64,000 nucleotides of DNA. It comes from Maratus speciosus (taxonomy: Eukaryota; Arthropoda; Arachnida; Araneae; Salticidae). Position 1 is the stretch's first letter. Each line of letters starts with the position of its first letter. Shown here piece by piece: positions 22,495-32,992 of this stretch. Below the pieces are notes generated by a model that worked only from the letters and a program-made list of their open reading frames with translations, had not been told where the DNA came from and made no database searches. Both the position numbers and the translations under genes were made by a program. The stretch spans positions 440,635,502-440,699,501 of the forward strand of contig OZ010794.1 in the NCBI GenBank assembly GCA_963932465.1. The letters run 5' to 3'.

Positions 22495-22770
22495 ATAGAT
22501 AAAAGTACTAAAAACAATTAAAATATCATTAAAAGTAGACGTTTTGTTTACATTCCATAACCTTCATCAGTACTCGTATAGAATCACAAAACATACAAGA
22601 ACCACAAGAATTAAAAACAGTTAAAATTACGGTTTAACAAGAACAACATAATCCGCCGGTACCTGGGTAGATAATTGTAGATTCAGTCAAAGCAGTCATC
22701 AAACCCTCAAAGAAGACACGACCAAAGACTTTTAAGATACACAGACTGGCAATTCCCATTCAAAAGCATG
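22495..22770 (-). mobile_element. Penelope-like element 3' end, minus strand, with decayed hammerhead motif
   Basis: On the minus strand this reads the last codons of a PLE protein (ending QVPADYVVLVK and a stop near 22632) and then a 3' non-coding part. It is a diverged inverted copy of 31518-31750. At 22573-22535 it carries GTA CTGATGA, a weakened stem II, then AAAACGTC TAC. The GAAA core has become AAAA and one stem pair is lost, so this hammerhead copy is probably inactive. Confidence 0.7.
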
Positions 22771-23153
22771 CGAAATCTTGGCAGCCATCTGAAGTAAATT
22801 GATACACCAGAAAAAATTGAAACAATTAATTTTTATCAATATATATGAAGTTTATGGCATATTTTTTTACATGAAGCTTTTTTTATATCTAAATATGCGT
22901 TATAAATATTAAATTTTCAGAAATAAATAAGGGGATTTATTAATAAATTTTTGGATGGTATGTTTGAAAAAGAGTATCTTATTTTAACATGCCTTATAAA
23001 CCGAAATTAAGGCGAAATTTGTATGGAAACAGATTGTTAAAGATTATAATTCCACCTTTTTTTAAGTTTGACTTACAAAAGTAACTGGTAGGGAAGTTTA
23101 GATTAAAGGTAGCAACTGTAACATAATATAGTAATTTACAAAATTTTTAATTA
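22771..23153. other. Unassigned DNA between PLE remnant and pogo-like element
   Basis: Possibly part of the minus-strand PLE, but I cannot align it to anything in the window. Confidence 0.4.
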
Positions 23154-23621
23154 GAGGAAGTTGGCCTAAAATGATCCCCTTAAGGGAAAAACTTGTGTAA
23201 AATAACATAACTGTTTTAAAAAAAACTTTTGACCTTTGTTAGTATGTTTTACGCTATATTTTGCATTAGAGACATACTTTAATAATATTTTAAACACAAA
23301 TTGAGTAGTGAAAAAAATAGATTTTAGAAAAAGTGTCCAAAGGATCATTTTACCCGCACCCAAGGGCAAAATGATCCTTCATTTAAAAATAATTGTAAAT
23401 CGTTTTTTTATAGGCAAAATAAAGGATGTAAAATTAATTATGACAATACGCAAATAAATAAAATAAGTTTTACAATAAAGTAGCATACATAATTTATTTT
23501 ATACAAATTTTAAAATAAAAAAGTGTCAAATAATTTTGAAAAAAGAATAAAATGGAATATTTCAAAATTATGATCCAAAAATAATTGTCAACAATAAACG
23601 CAGAAATAAGTTAAATAATAC

Positions 23622-24695
23622 CTATTTCCTCCCCATCCGAAAACTCTGTATATTTGAACACATATCGCAAAGATACACATCATCGTCATTTTCATCTATC
23701 CCTGCGCATGCATCATGCGCCCACTTACGGCACTTGTGACAGTGGATCCAACCTTCACCTGCTGCAGAGGAGGAAAATAGCCCATGGCAATAAATACACT
23801 TGTATTCATCTTCTGAATATGTTTCACTATATTCCATATATTGGATTTTAGGCACCCTTTTCTTCTTTATGGAAATACGTCTTTGCTTTGACTTCATGCT
23901 TTTTTCTTTGCTTGTTCTGGCTATTTTGTTTTCAGCTTTAGCATTTTTTAATTGAATTTTCTTAGCTGCAGCCTGTTTTGTAATCCATTTCTGTTCTCTG
24001 TTTTTCGTTTCCAAGCTCAGTTTATTCTTATAAGGACTGCTTGTTAAGATGGCACTTCCCATCGATTTTCTTTTTCTCGAAGTGCTTGATTCCGTTTTCC
24101 TTGGAAAGGGTATGATATCACGTGGACTTAAAGAGAAAGATTTGGGAAAGGTCACACATTTTGAGAGCGGTTGAAGGGCTCCTATGATGGCTAGGACCCG
24201 GTACCGTATTTTATCAGACGATGTAGTAGCAGCTAATTGCAGTTCTTGAGAAATGCCTCCCTGTTCAACATTTCTCTCTTGTTCCTGACAGTAACCTGGT
24301 GTGACTGGATGTGGCTTATTTGTAACTTCTGCAGCAACAAAATCGATTTCAGAGAATACATCCGGGTTAAAAGGTACAATTCCGGTTTCCTTAAAACCAT
24401 TGATGGCGTTTAATGGTACATAAGCATGCAAGTAAGATTCACCAAAAATTTTTGCGATTTCATTTATTCCAACTCCCCATTTTTTGTTACTGTTGGTCAG
24501 CCATTTTTTTAGCGATTTATCGTGCCAGGTGTTTAGTGCAAACATAACTCCCACATCCAAGGGTTGGAGTTTGTGAGTACAGCGGGGAGGTAAACATAAT
24601 ATAGTGACAAAGTAAGAACCAATCTTGGTCAATTTATACAAATTACATGGGATTGAAAGACTACCAAATAATCTAAGCTTAAGGATAATTAACAT
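23622..24695 (-). pseudogene. pogo/jerky-type DDE transposase, C-terminal 357 residues, with PHD finger
   Basis: The longest open frame in the window. Near its start it has LPPRCTHKLQPLDVG (residues 35-49), the signature between the second and third catalytic acidic residues of pogo/Tigger/jerky DDE_1 transposases (family usage: LPPH..H.LQPLDV). Residues 85-110 (FGESYLHAYVPLNAINGFKETGI) match the helix where new sites are typically recognised by GF..TGI/P. After a basic, low-complexity linker (about 200-290) comes a complete PHD finger with C300, C303, C319, C322, H327, C330, C343 and C346, the C4HC3 spacing that binds histone tails. The N-terminal HTH and first catalytic Asp are missing. Just upstream, another frame contains LDY..SHV, suggesting the second catalytic region was shifted out of frame. 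The frame's own ATG is therefore not the true start. It is a decayed gene, but the 3' half is open. Confidence 0.85.
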
Positions 24696-24879
24696 GGGGG
24701 ATGCTGCATATAGAATTCCAAAAAAGTCCTTCCGGCCAGTGCCGGGAGGAAGAGGTAGCTTTCATATTCCTTATTTAAAAAAAGCCAACTTATATTATTC
24801 AAACACACGAAGCTCAATTTAGTGGAAACCGGATATAGGAGATTCAATACTAATTTTTATCAATACTAAATCATTATGA

Positions 24880-26740
24880 ATGAGAATTTCGCGAAACTAG
24901 TCAGCTTTATCCAAGCTGCTTTTATTTAAAGTAACTTATATTTGGCTGCCAAATTCGGCGATTTCTTAAAGTGCCTGCCATTTTAAGACAACATGGTGGA
25001 TGAGACTAACCAGTGAACTTGGTCGAGACCTTAGTAATTGCTGTGCACATGCTCACTCACATCGGAATCGATTGATATATACGAGTGCTGTCGCAGGCAA
25101 AAAAATCAGATTTTTCAAAATGTCACCCACATTAGATATTGAAATTGCTATATCTGAGCCATTTTTTAAGATAAAGACAAACAAAAAATGCTCCTGAATC
25201 CTTATATCAAGGTCAAATACTTAAGAAAGAAGCCTTTTTCAATTTCCAATTTTTTTGCACCTCACTTTAAATATAATTTTTTTAAATTTAATGGCCGCCA
25301 TTTTGAAACAAGATGGCTGATGAAGCTGGCCAGCAAACTTGGTCGAGATATTGATGTATACTATCCACATGCCTTCTTACATCGAAATAGGTGAATACGT
25401 GTGTTATCGCGTGACAAATACAAGATCGTTTCAAAATGTTAGCCATGCTAGAAATTCAAAGTGCTATAATTCAACCATTTTTTAAGATATATACAAAAGA
25501 ACAAATTTTCAGAAACAAAAACTGCTCCAGAATCTTTGTATCAAGGCCAAACACATAAAAAAAATCTTTTTCATTTTCCAATTTTTTAATACCTCATTTT
25601 AAATTTTAAATTTAATTTTTTTTAAATGGCAACCCTTTTGAAACAAGTTGGCGAATGAAGCTGGCCAACGAACTCGGTCGAGACATTGGTATGTACTATG
25701 TACAGACCAAGTTACATCCAAATCGGTTCATAAATACGCCTGTTATCGCGTGACAAAAATCAGGTCGTTTTAAAATGTCAGCCACAATAGAAATTCAAAA
25801 TGCTATAACCCAGCCATTTTTTTAGATATAGACAAAACAAAAACTGTTCCGGAATCTTTGTATTAAGGTCAAACACATACGAAAAAAATCTTTTTCATTT
25901 TCCAATTTTTTGGTATCTCATTTTAAATTTAAAATTTTTAAAATTATTTTAAATGGCCGCCATTTTGAAACAAGATGGCGGATGAAGCTGGCCAACGAAC
26001 TCGGTCGAGATATTTGTATGCACTATGTACACACAAACGTACATCCAAATCGGTTCATAAATACGCCTGTTATCACGTGACAAAAATCAGGACGTTTAAA
26101 AATGTCAGCCACGCTAGAAATTCAAAATGCTATAACTCAGCCATTTTTTAAGATATAGACGAAACAAAAACTGCTCCCGAATCTTTTATCAAGGTCAAAC
26201 ACATAAGAAAAAAATATTTTTTCAATTTTCACTTTTTTGGTACCACATTTCAAATTTAAATTTTTCTTAAAATTTTAAATGGCCGCCATTTTTAAACAAG
26301 ATGGCGGATGAAGCTGGCCAACGAACTCGGTCGAGACACTGGTATGTACTATGTATAAACGAAATTACATCCAAATCGGTTCATAAATACGCCTTTTATC
26401 GCGTGACAAAATTCAGTACGTTTCAAAATGTCAGCCACGCTAGAAATTCAAAATGTTATAACTCAGCCATTTTTTAACATATAGACGAAACAAAAACTGC
26501 TCCGAAATCTTTGTATAAAGGTTAAATACATAAGGAAAAAATATTTTTCCATTTTCAAATTTTTGGTACCACATTACAAATTTTAAATTTTTTTTAAAAT
26601 TTTAAATGGCTGCCATTTCGAAACAAAATGGCGGATGAAGCTGGCCAACGAACTCGGTCGAGACATTGGTATGTACTATGTACACACCGAATTACATCCA
26701 AATCGGTTCATAAATAAGAGAGTTACAGTGTGACAAAGGT
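24880..26740 (+). repeat. Tandem array of about 325-bp units (five to six copies)
   Basis: The landmark GAACTYGGTCGAGA recurs near 25014, 25335, 25669, 25997, 26322 and 26649, a spacing of 321-334 bp. Other shared words are GGCCGCCATTTTGAAACAAG, AATCGGTTCATAAATACGCC, GTTATCGCGTGACAAA and CAGCCATTTTTTAAGATATA. The central copies are most alike and the first is most diverged. The array ends in a TA-rich microsatellite (26743-26772) and then a GGGTGGTTTCGGGTTCTGCG-type tail that has a relative at 47385. Confidence 0.9.
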
Positions 26741-27260
26741 CAGATATATATATATGTATATATATATATATGTCAATTTTGAACGGAGGGTGGTTTCGGG
26801 TTCTGCGGGTCATGATCGATGAAAATATACCAAAATTTTTGGAAATCGCTTTCCTCCGAACGGCTGCAATTGGTAGCTTTTTGTAATGAAAGCTACCTAA
26901 ATGTGCACCTACTTAAACGGGTTTAAAAACAAACGATACTTTTTTCAATTTTGGCTATTTGGGCCGCTCAAAGGGATAATTAAGAAATGTGATGTAAATA
27001 ATACTGTTTTAATTAGATGATTATATATTCAATTTTTTGTTTGGCCATAATTTGAATAAAATGTGCATGTGATTATCAGAACTTCTTAAACCCCCTTAAC
27101 AATGTGCATAAAATTAGAACAGATGGTTTCGATTGTATACATGATAGTAATAGGCACGATATTTAATATGTCTAGGTTAATAACCAAAATTAACCTATTA
27201 AATACAAAATATTTGCAATTTGGAAAACACTACTTATTAAAGGATTTGTGAAATCATTTA
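26741..27260. other. Array tail and unassigned interior of the pogo-like element
   Basis: Contains the microsatellite, the tail described above, and AT-rich sequence in which I recognise no coding remnant. Confidence 0.45.
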
Positions 27261-27702
27261 AACATTTAATAAGGGCAAAATGATCCTCTGCGGGTAAAAC
27301 GATCCACATAATGGATCATTTTGCCCGGAAACATGGCCGCCCATTTTAGGTCATATTACTGGATGACGCCGAGAAACATAACAAATTTATAAAGTGTGAT
27401 TCACAGCTAACAACATACTCCATTAAGTAAACCAAGTCATATTTCTGTACATGAAAGATTATATATATATATATATAACTATGAAAGTTAGTGCTTACCT
27501 TATAACAGATGTTAGGAAAACCACTTTTTCAAAGATTTTTCTTCAGGAGCGTGATAATACGATCTCTTGAATATCGCCATTGCTTCTCCTTGAGTTAGCA
27601 GATCAAGTTTATGTGTTACTCGGTAGATAGCGCGACCTGTCTGGCTGAAAACATATGTGGATCATTTTGCCCGCTAGGATCATTTTAGGCTAACTTCCCC
27701 TA

Positions 27703-28084
27703 CTTGTAAAGAAATCTACGTTCTTTAAACTAATTTTTATGCAAAAAGGAAATTAAAAAATGCATATTAACGAAAGTAACACTATATTTTTATCCTGGAG
27801 GATGTTTATTGAAATACTTACTTGCTATACGAAAAAAACAAAAGAATTGGTGAATAATAAAGTTTTTTTTTTTTTTTTTTTTTTTTTTTAAGGCCTAAAT
27901 GAGAAAGGGTAGACTAATACTTAATGATCCGCAATATTAAAAAAAATACGCTGATAAAAGCATTTTCTTAGGTGAATTAAAATATAAAACATATATACTG
28001 CCGTACAACAGCTGTGATCAAAAATCTTCAGTTAAACCGACAGTTTGCCGGTCTGTGTATCATAAAAGTCTTTGGACACGACTA
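27703..28084. other. Minus-strand PLE sequence, degraded, with poly-T
   Basis: Poly-T at 27867-27890. The block around 28030-28075 (GTCTGTGTATCATAAAAGTC then TTTGGACACGAC) has an inverted-sense relative near 22718-22765, supporting one PLE split by the 4.5-kb insertion. Confidence 0.45.
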
Positions 28085-28383
28085 ATGTATACGAAGCAAT
28101 TAGATTTCATAATTGGCGCATTCTCAAAATTAGGAACGTGATCAAACCCAAGTGCATGAGCAACCAATCTTGAATTTATAGTACCTTTATTAAAAGAATT
28201 TTTATGTTCCTTGAGTCTTGCATTTAGAGAGCGTCCAGTTTCACCAATATCAATCGACTTGCAAATTTTGCAAGGGATTTTATAAACGACACCACTATGG
28301 TCAAATTTCGGATATTTATATTAACACTACTGAAAAAATTAGCAATTGGATTCAAAGGAACATCAGCAGTCCTAATATTACCA
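28085..28383 (-). pseudogene. Penelope-like element GIY-YIG endonuclease domain, minus strand
   Basis: The minus strand reads KFDHSGVVYKIPCKICK, then DIGETGRSLNARLKEHKNSF and NSRLVAHALGFDH. This is the GIY-YIG nuclease found at the C terminus of the reverse transcriptase protein of most Penelope-like retroelements: GVVYKIPC stands for the GIY half, (I)DIGETGRSL for the YIG half, and R..EH is the catalytic helix. The Tyr of YIG is Asp here, so the active site is probably broken. The reverse transcriptase part is not present nearby. A mirror copy is at 28723-29086. Confidence 0.8.
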
Positions 28384-28497
28384 GTATTTTAAATTATTTT
28401 AATAGCCCTAATCTTTTTTTTTCAGAACTTTCGAATAAATCTGATCAATATCCTACTCTTTACCAGCATGTCAATCCAATAGGAACTATATCATTGG

Positions 28498-28673
28498 CCG
28501 GGATCCAGATAGATTTTTCGCTGTTAGCAAAACGAGATTGACTAATCAGAAGCGTGCATTTTTTTAGAACTTTTCCCTGTTTGAAGTAAACAGCGAAAAG
28601 TTCGCAAAAATGCAGGCTTCTGATTGGTCAATCTCGTTTCGCTAACAGCAAAAAATATCTGGATCCCGGGCCT
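28498..28673. mobile_element. Foldback MITE between the two PLE arms
   Basis: CCGGGATCCAGATA, GCTGTTAGC and ACGAGATTGAC on the left recur inverted on the right, ending at CTGGATCCCGGG. Arms are about 80 bp with a very short loop, and the sequence would form a strong hairpin. No coding capacity. Confidence 0.8.
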
Positions 28674-28722
28674 TTGCCTTATTACATTAATATTTCGGGA
28701 AAAAATTCAACCATACTCAAGG

Positions 28723-29086
28723 ATGTTAATATTAGGACTGCTCACAATCCCTTGAATCCCATTGGTAATTTTTTCAGTAGCATTAAACATACATATCCGA
28801 AACTTGACCTTATTGGTGTCGTTTATAAAATTCCTTGCAAAAGTTGAAAGTAGATTTACATTGGTGAAACTGGACGCTCTCTGAATGCAAGACTCAAGAA
28901 AAAGAAAAATTCTTTCAATAAAGGTATCCTAGATTCAAGATTGGTTGCTCATGCACTTGAGTTTGATCGTTTTCACGATTTTGAGAATGTGCAAATTAAA
29001 TCTAATTGCTCCGTATACATTAGTATTGTTACAGCGTCTAGAAGATACAGTGTGAAAACCGGTTATTGCACTAATGCTTTAACAGG
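28723..29086 (+). pseudogene. Penelope-like element GIY-YIG endonuclease domain, plus strand
   Basis: The plus strand reads LDLIGVVYKIPCKS, two in-frame stops, then IYIGETGRSLNARL and DSRLVAHALEFDRF. It is the same GIY-YIG domain as at 28085-28383 but in the opposite orientation, and the two form an inverted repeat with arms of about 300 bp. The YIG motif is kept, but stop codons and a change from KEHK to KKKK in the catalytic helix indicate a dead copy. The reading frame downstream is interrupted by a Tigger-like element at 29088 and continues at 31518. Confidence 0.8.
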
Positions 29087-29087
29087 T

Positions 29088-29755
29088 GCAGTAGAACCTC
29101 TTTTATCCGAAACTCTTTTAACTGAAATCCATTTTTAAGTTTTTTTTTTACTGTTACATTTCTTGTGTGCAAAATCTATTTTGAAAGCTTTTTTTTTTTT
29201 TTTTTTTTTTTTTAAACTATTATATTTCTTGTGTTCAAGAGGTCCTTTCCGAACTACGAGTACATATAAATATTTTCGATACCCTTTCTTAGAGTTCCTT
29301 TGAATTTAACTTGAGCTCCCGTAAGCTGCAGAGTGAAACTAAGAAAACGAACAAATTAGCAATTCTGAAGCTTTTGTATGTTTTGTAAAAGGTTTGGCAT
29401 GGCTGGAGCAGCAGAAAGACTGTGATACTGGTGAACTAATAACATTATAAAACACTGTGGTGGAACTTCAAAGCAAAGGTAATCGAAACTTCGAAACTGC
29501 AACAAACAAAACATTTTTTCAAACCCTTGTGATATACGTAAAAGGTACTTAATTTCAAAATTAAAATTCAGGTAATTTATTCTTGTTTCTATTTTGCTAT
29601 TGCTTTATTTTTATTAAGCACGTGTTACCATAATAAGAAATATTGCATATATTTCTCCTTAATCTTAAAATTGAAGCATTCTCGATTATCCGAAAGTTTC
29701 GATTTTCCGAAAGATTGTCGGTCCCAATTACTTCGGATAATCGAGGTTCTACTGT
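29088..29755. mobile_element. Tigger-like non-autonomous element
   Basis: Left end CAGTAGAACCTCTTTTATCC then GAAA; right end, inverted, CAGTAGAACCTCGATTATCC then GAAG. CAGTAGAACCTCGATTATCC is a widespread Tigger/pogo terminus. TA follows on the right, while the left flank is TG, so the duplication has decayed. The interior is non-coding. Confidence 0.7.
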
Positions 29756-29761
29756 ACTTAA

Positions 29762-29952
29762 AAATTGTATCCCATAAATGTCGAACGATGCTGAAGGACA
29801 AAAAATTGATCGCAGCGACATCTGCTGCTTTTCACTGGCCGAAACGCTTTCTCAATTGAATCCTTATACAATGTTTTCGTTTGAACTAGCAGATGTCGCT
29901 GCGATCGCCCTTTATCTTTCTGCATCGTTTAATATTTATGGAATACAATGTT
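29762..29952. mobile_element. Foldback MITE with 62-bp arms
   Basis: The left arm (ATTGTATCCCATAAATGTCG to GATCGCAGCGACATCTGCT) matches the right arm in inverted order (AGCAGATGTCGCTGCGATC to TTTATGGAATACAATG). The loop is about 60 bp. The open frames overlapping here are products of the repeat. Confidence 0.75.
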
Positions 29953-30002
29953 TTGCACTTTTTGGTTGGCCGATTTCCACACTATATCTTTTAGACACTA
30001 TA

Positions 30003-31515
30003 GGGTCATTCCATACAAAATGGGCAAATCAGCTGTGGCTGACATGTCACGGATTTCAATGAAAATCAGTAGTAGATTGTATTTATTTATGAGTAAATGT
30101 AAAATAGTAGATTTCAGAATTGTTCATTTAAGTATTAAAATTTACATTTAAAAGTTGATGCAAAATCGAGGTTTTGTCTTCATGCTTGAAATTTCAATTT
30201 TGATTTTTAGCCTTAGGAATGAAAATACTATATTATAAATTATTTATTATTAAGGATGAATAATAAGTAACAGATTGACGTAAGTTAGTAATTATATTTT
30301 TATTCCGTAATGAGAAAAAAAATTATTTTTGAAAATTGCTCGTTTGAACATGAAGGAAAACTTTGACAATTTAAAAATTACTTGACGTTATAGCTAAAAA
30401 TATATATTTAAATATCGAAACTTTCATTCTTGCCTTTTTTTCCCTTAATGAGAAAAAAAAATAAATAGTAAAAAATGTTGATGGGAAAAAGGCAATATTT
30501 CTATCACTTGTTTAAACGTGAAGGAAAGCTCTGAAAACTTTTAAATGATTTGATATTAAAGATAAAAGTGTATATTTTAAATACAGAAACTTTTATTCTT
30601 GCTTTCAGTTTATTTTTGCCTCAAGAATATTTTTAATTAAAGTAGAAAAAAATGATTCAGTTGAACAAAAAAATTATATATTAATCCTAAATCCACATAC
30701 AAAAAATAGATGGCAGCAATAACTTTTTCCCATGAGATCGTGCAATATTTTAAGAAACTTGCGCGAATTCAAAGAGGAATAGCCATGGAATGTAAGAAAT
30801 ATTACCTTTTTTAACCCATTTTTGTTATGTTAGGAATCAAAAGGCAATCTTCGATTTTTTTTATCATATCATGGACTTACTGATCTTTATGTCTGTGCCG
30901 TATTGTTAATATCGGTATTGTAAGTATATTTTATTTATTTATTTATTTATTTTTGCTCATACATAAAAAGAAAACTTGTGATTTTGTAATTTATTTTAAA
31001 GTTTCTAAGTTTTTTTGAAAATGAAGGAAATAAATGGCAACTTTTAAACTTGGGGAATTTTATCTTCATACGTAATACTATATGAGGCATCAATTTCAAA
31101 GATGTTTTTTAATTCCTTTGATTTTTATAGCGTTTCTAATTTTCTCAAAATTCGCAAATTTTCAATTTTTAGAACCAATTTAAGATTAATCATAGAGTTA
31201 CCAGATTATTGTTACTCAATAAATAAAAAGATAATTTTTCAGCGGTTACAATATTATAAAAAAAAACATTTCTGTTTAATAGTTATCAAGGTACAGAACT
31301 TCAAACTTGCAACTTTCAACGATTGCACACACGCCATTCTTTATCACAAGTTTTTTAAATGTCCAAAACTACTAAAATAATTTATTTTTTGCGAAGATAT
31401 TTTGCAGAGCTCTATTTGAATATGAATTGAACCTGTGTATCAAATTTTATTAAAATCGGTTACTATGTGACCACGACTTTTTTTAAATTTTTGCTCATTT
31501 TACGTGTAATGACCC
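30003..31515. mobile_element. TA-flanked non-autonomous DNA element (GGGTCATT ends)
   Basis: Left end GGGTCATTCCATACAAAATG; right end, inverted, GGGTCATTACACGTAAAATG. TA on each side (30001-30002 and 31516-31517). About 1.5 kb of AT-rich, non-coding interior with repeated GAAGGAAAACTTTGA-type and ATATTTAAATA-type blocks. It separates two pieces of the plus-strand PLE. Confidence 0.7.
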
Positions 31516-31517
31516 TA

Positions 31518-31750
31518 CAGTCGTGTCTTCCTTCAGGGTTGGATGACTGTTTTAACTGAATCTCCAATTAACGAAGCTACCCAGGTTCCGGCGGATTATG
31601 CTGTCCTTGTTAAACAGTAATTTTAAATGTTTTTAATCGTTGTCATTCTTGTATGTTTTGTGATTCTGTGCGAGTACTGATGAGGCTATGGAATGTAGCC
31701 GAAACGTCTACTTTTAATTATGTTTTAATTGTTTTTAGTATTTTTTTCTA
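31518..31750 (+). mobile_element. Penelope-like element 3' end, plus strand
   Basis: It reads the last codons of the PLE protein (CTACCCAGGTTCCGGCGGAT encodes ..TQVPAD, and the frame ends AVLVKQ and a stop at about 31618-31620) followed by a 3' non-coding part with a hammerhead motif. It is the inverted counterpart of 22495-22770. With 28723-29086 it represents one PLE copy broken by later insertions. Confidence 0.75.
31674..31711 (+). ncRNA. Minimal type I hammerhead ribozyme motif of a Penelope-like element
   Basis: The 38-nt stretch contains all conserved hammerhead parts in order. GTA (31674-31676) pairs with TAC (31709-31711) as stem I. The core CTGATGA is at 31677-31683. Stem II is GGCTA with TAGCC, five pairs around a 7-nt loop. 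The core GAAA is at 31701-31704. Then follow a self-complementary ACGT in place of stem III and the cleavage triplet GTC at 31706-31708. Minimal hammerheads with tiny stem III are known in PLEs and are thought to work as dimers. The sequence looks intact, but whether it cleaves is untested. Confidence 0.8.
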
Positions 31751-31997
31751 TGTATATCTGTCGTCATATAATTTATGTATAACTAATTAGAATGTTAACC
31801 GAGTTAAATCGGAAAAAAAAATTATGCTACGTTAATTTTAGCATTGGGATAATTAGAGCAAATAATAGTTGTAATTAGCTTGTTTATGTATCTGTTTTTA
31901 AGATTTTTATTATATTCATGAATATTAGAAGTAACGGTTAATGCGAGGATATTTATAATCCCCCTCGTTAATAACTGAGTTCAACTGTAAATTTAAC

Positions 31998-32614
31998 ACG
32001 TTAAGCGCCACGTCAATCACCGATGACTAACACTGAACTTTCCGTTTAGAACGCGTCATTCACCGCTGACTGACGGTCTAAAATATGATATAAAACTAAA
32101 TATATATATATTGTTTTAAGTAATTACTGAAAATTTATTTAAAATTTACTTACCTTTTACTTATTACAGGATTATACTTTCTTAAAAATTACTTGCCAGA
32201 TAGCATGAATATTAGCAGCAAGTTTGATTTTTTTCTGACATTATCTTGTCGTGACAAATTTGAATTGAGAAATTCGCAGCAAATTTCCCGCAAGGTATAC
32301 CATCCCCCACTTGCATGAGTAGTTTGTTGTAAAACTGATGGCAAGACTGTCTTTCATTCACGAAAGTGACGAAAGTAAAAAATCCCTCTATTGAGAGAAT
32401 ACACAATCAGCACATACACAGAAATTGCAGAAATTTTATTCATTGGGTACCGCTTTTTGTAAACGATATACTTATCAAATACCAAAACAGACTCCTATTG
32501 AAGAGTACAAATATTACCTTAACTTGTTTATGGTGATGAAAACGATGCATGCACCTTCTGACGGTGTGCTCGCATCAATAGACCTGAACAGGTCTATGGA
32601 CCCCTCCGAAGGGG
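31998..32614. mobile_element. Possible piggyBac-like MITE
   Basis: TTAA occurs at 31994-31997 and 32615-32618 within matching AAATTTAAC / GTTAAATTT flanks. Near the right end are two perfect short hairpins (TAGACCTG AA CAGGTCTA; CCCCTCCGAAGGGG). The left end is CACGTTAAGCGCC and the right, inverted, CCCCTTCGG, so the TIR match is weak. Confidence 0.3.
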
Positions 32615-32992
32615 TTAAATTTATCGTGTGACACTTGTAAACAGATAGTGGGGCGTGGAAGGATTACTACTTTGCAGTATTTTTCATTACTTGTTTACCA
32701 TTAATTTGAAAAAAATTGATTCAGCATGAATTTAACTTGCACGATAAGTTAGCTGCAAGTTCAAAGTGTGGTGACTCGGCGTTTGCGTTAGCTTGCTGCA
32801 GTCTTGTTATAAACTTTCAGTCTTGTCATGCTGAGCTTGCTGCAACTTTGCAGGTTTTCAAAGCAATACTGCTGCAAATTTCCTGAAAATTAAAAATGCT
32901 ATCTGGGTTAAAACATTGTAAATTTTTCAGCTTCAGTGTCAGTCACCGTGTTAAAAATACTTCTTTTGAATATTTTGAATTATCTTTTCTAG

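Larger units (their letters stand above)
23154..27700 (-). mobile_element. pogo-like DNA transposon, 4.5 kb, carrying a PHD-finger transposase
   Basis: Left end GAGGAAGTTGGCCTAAAATG then ATCC; right end, inverted, GGGGAAGTTAGCCTAAAATG then ATCC. TA lies on both sides (23152-23153 and 27701-27702). The word GGATCATTTTGCCCG, or its reverse, recurs in the subterminal regions (near 23168, 23341, 23366, 27268, 27288, 27317, 27660, 27678). A DDE transposase C-terminal part is on the minus strand at 23622-24695. A tandem array of about 325-bp units (24880-26740) occupies the place where the N-terminal half of the gene should be. Confidence 0.85.

Noticed and set aside
29671..30151. Overlapping plus-strand frames as genes
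   Set aside because: They run through a Tigger-like end, a foldback MITE and the start of another element.
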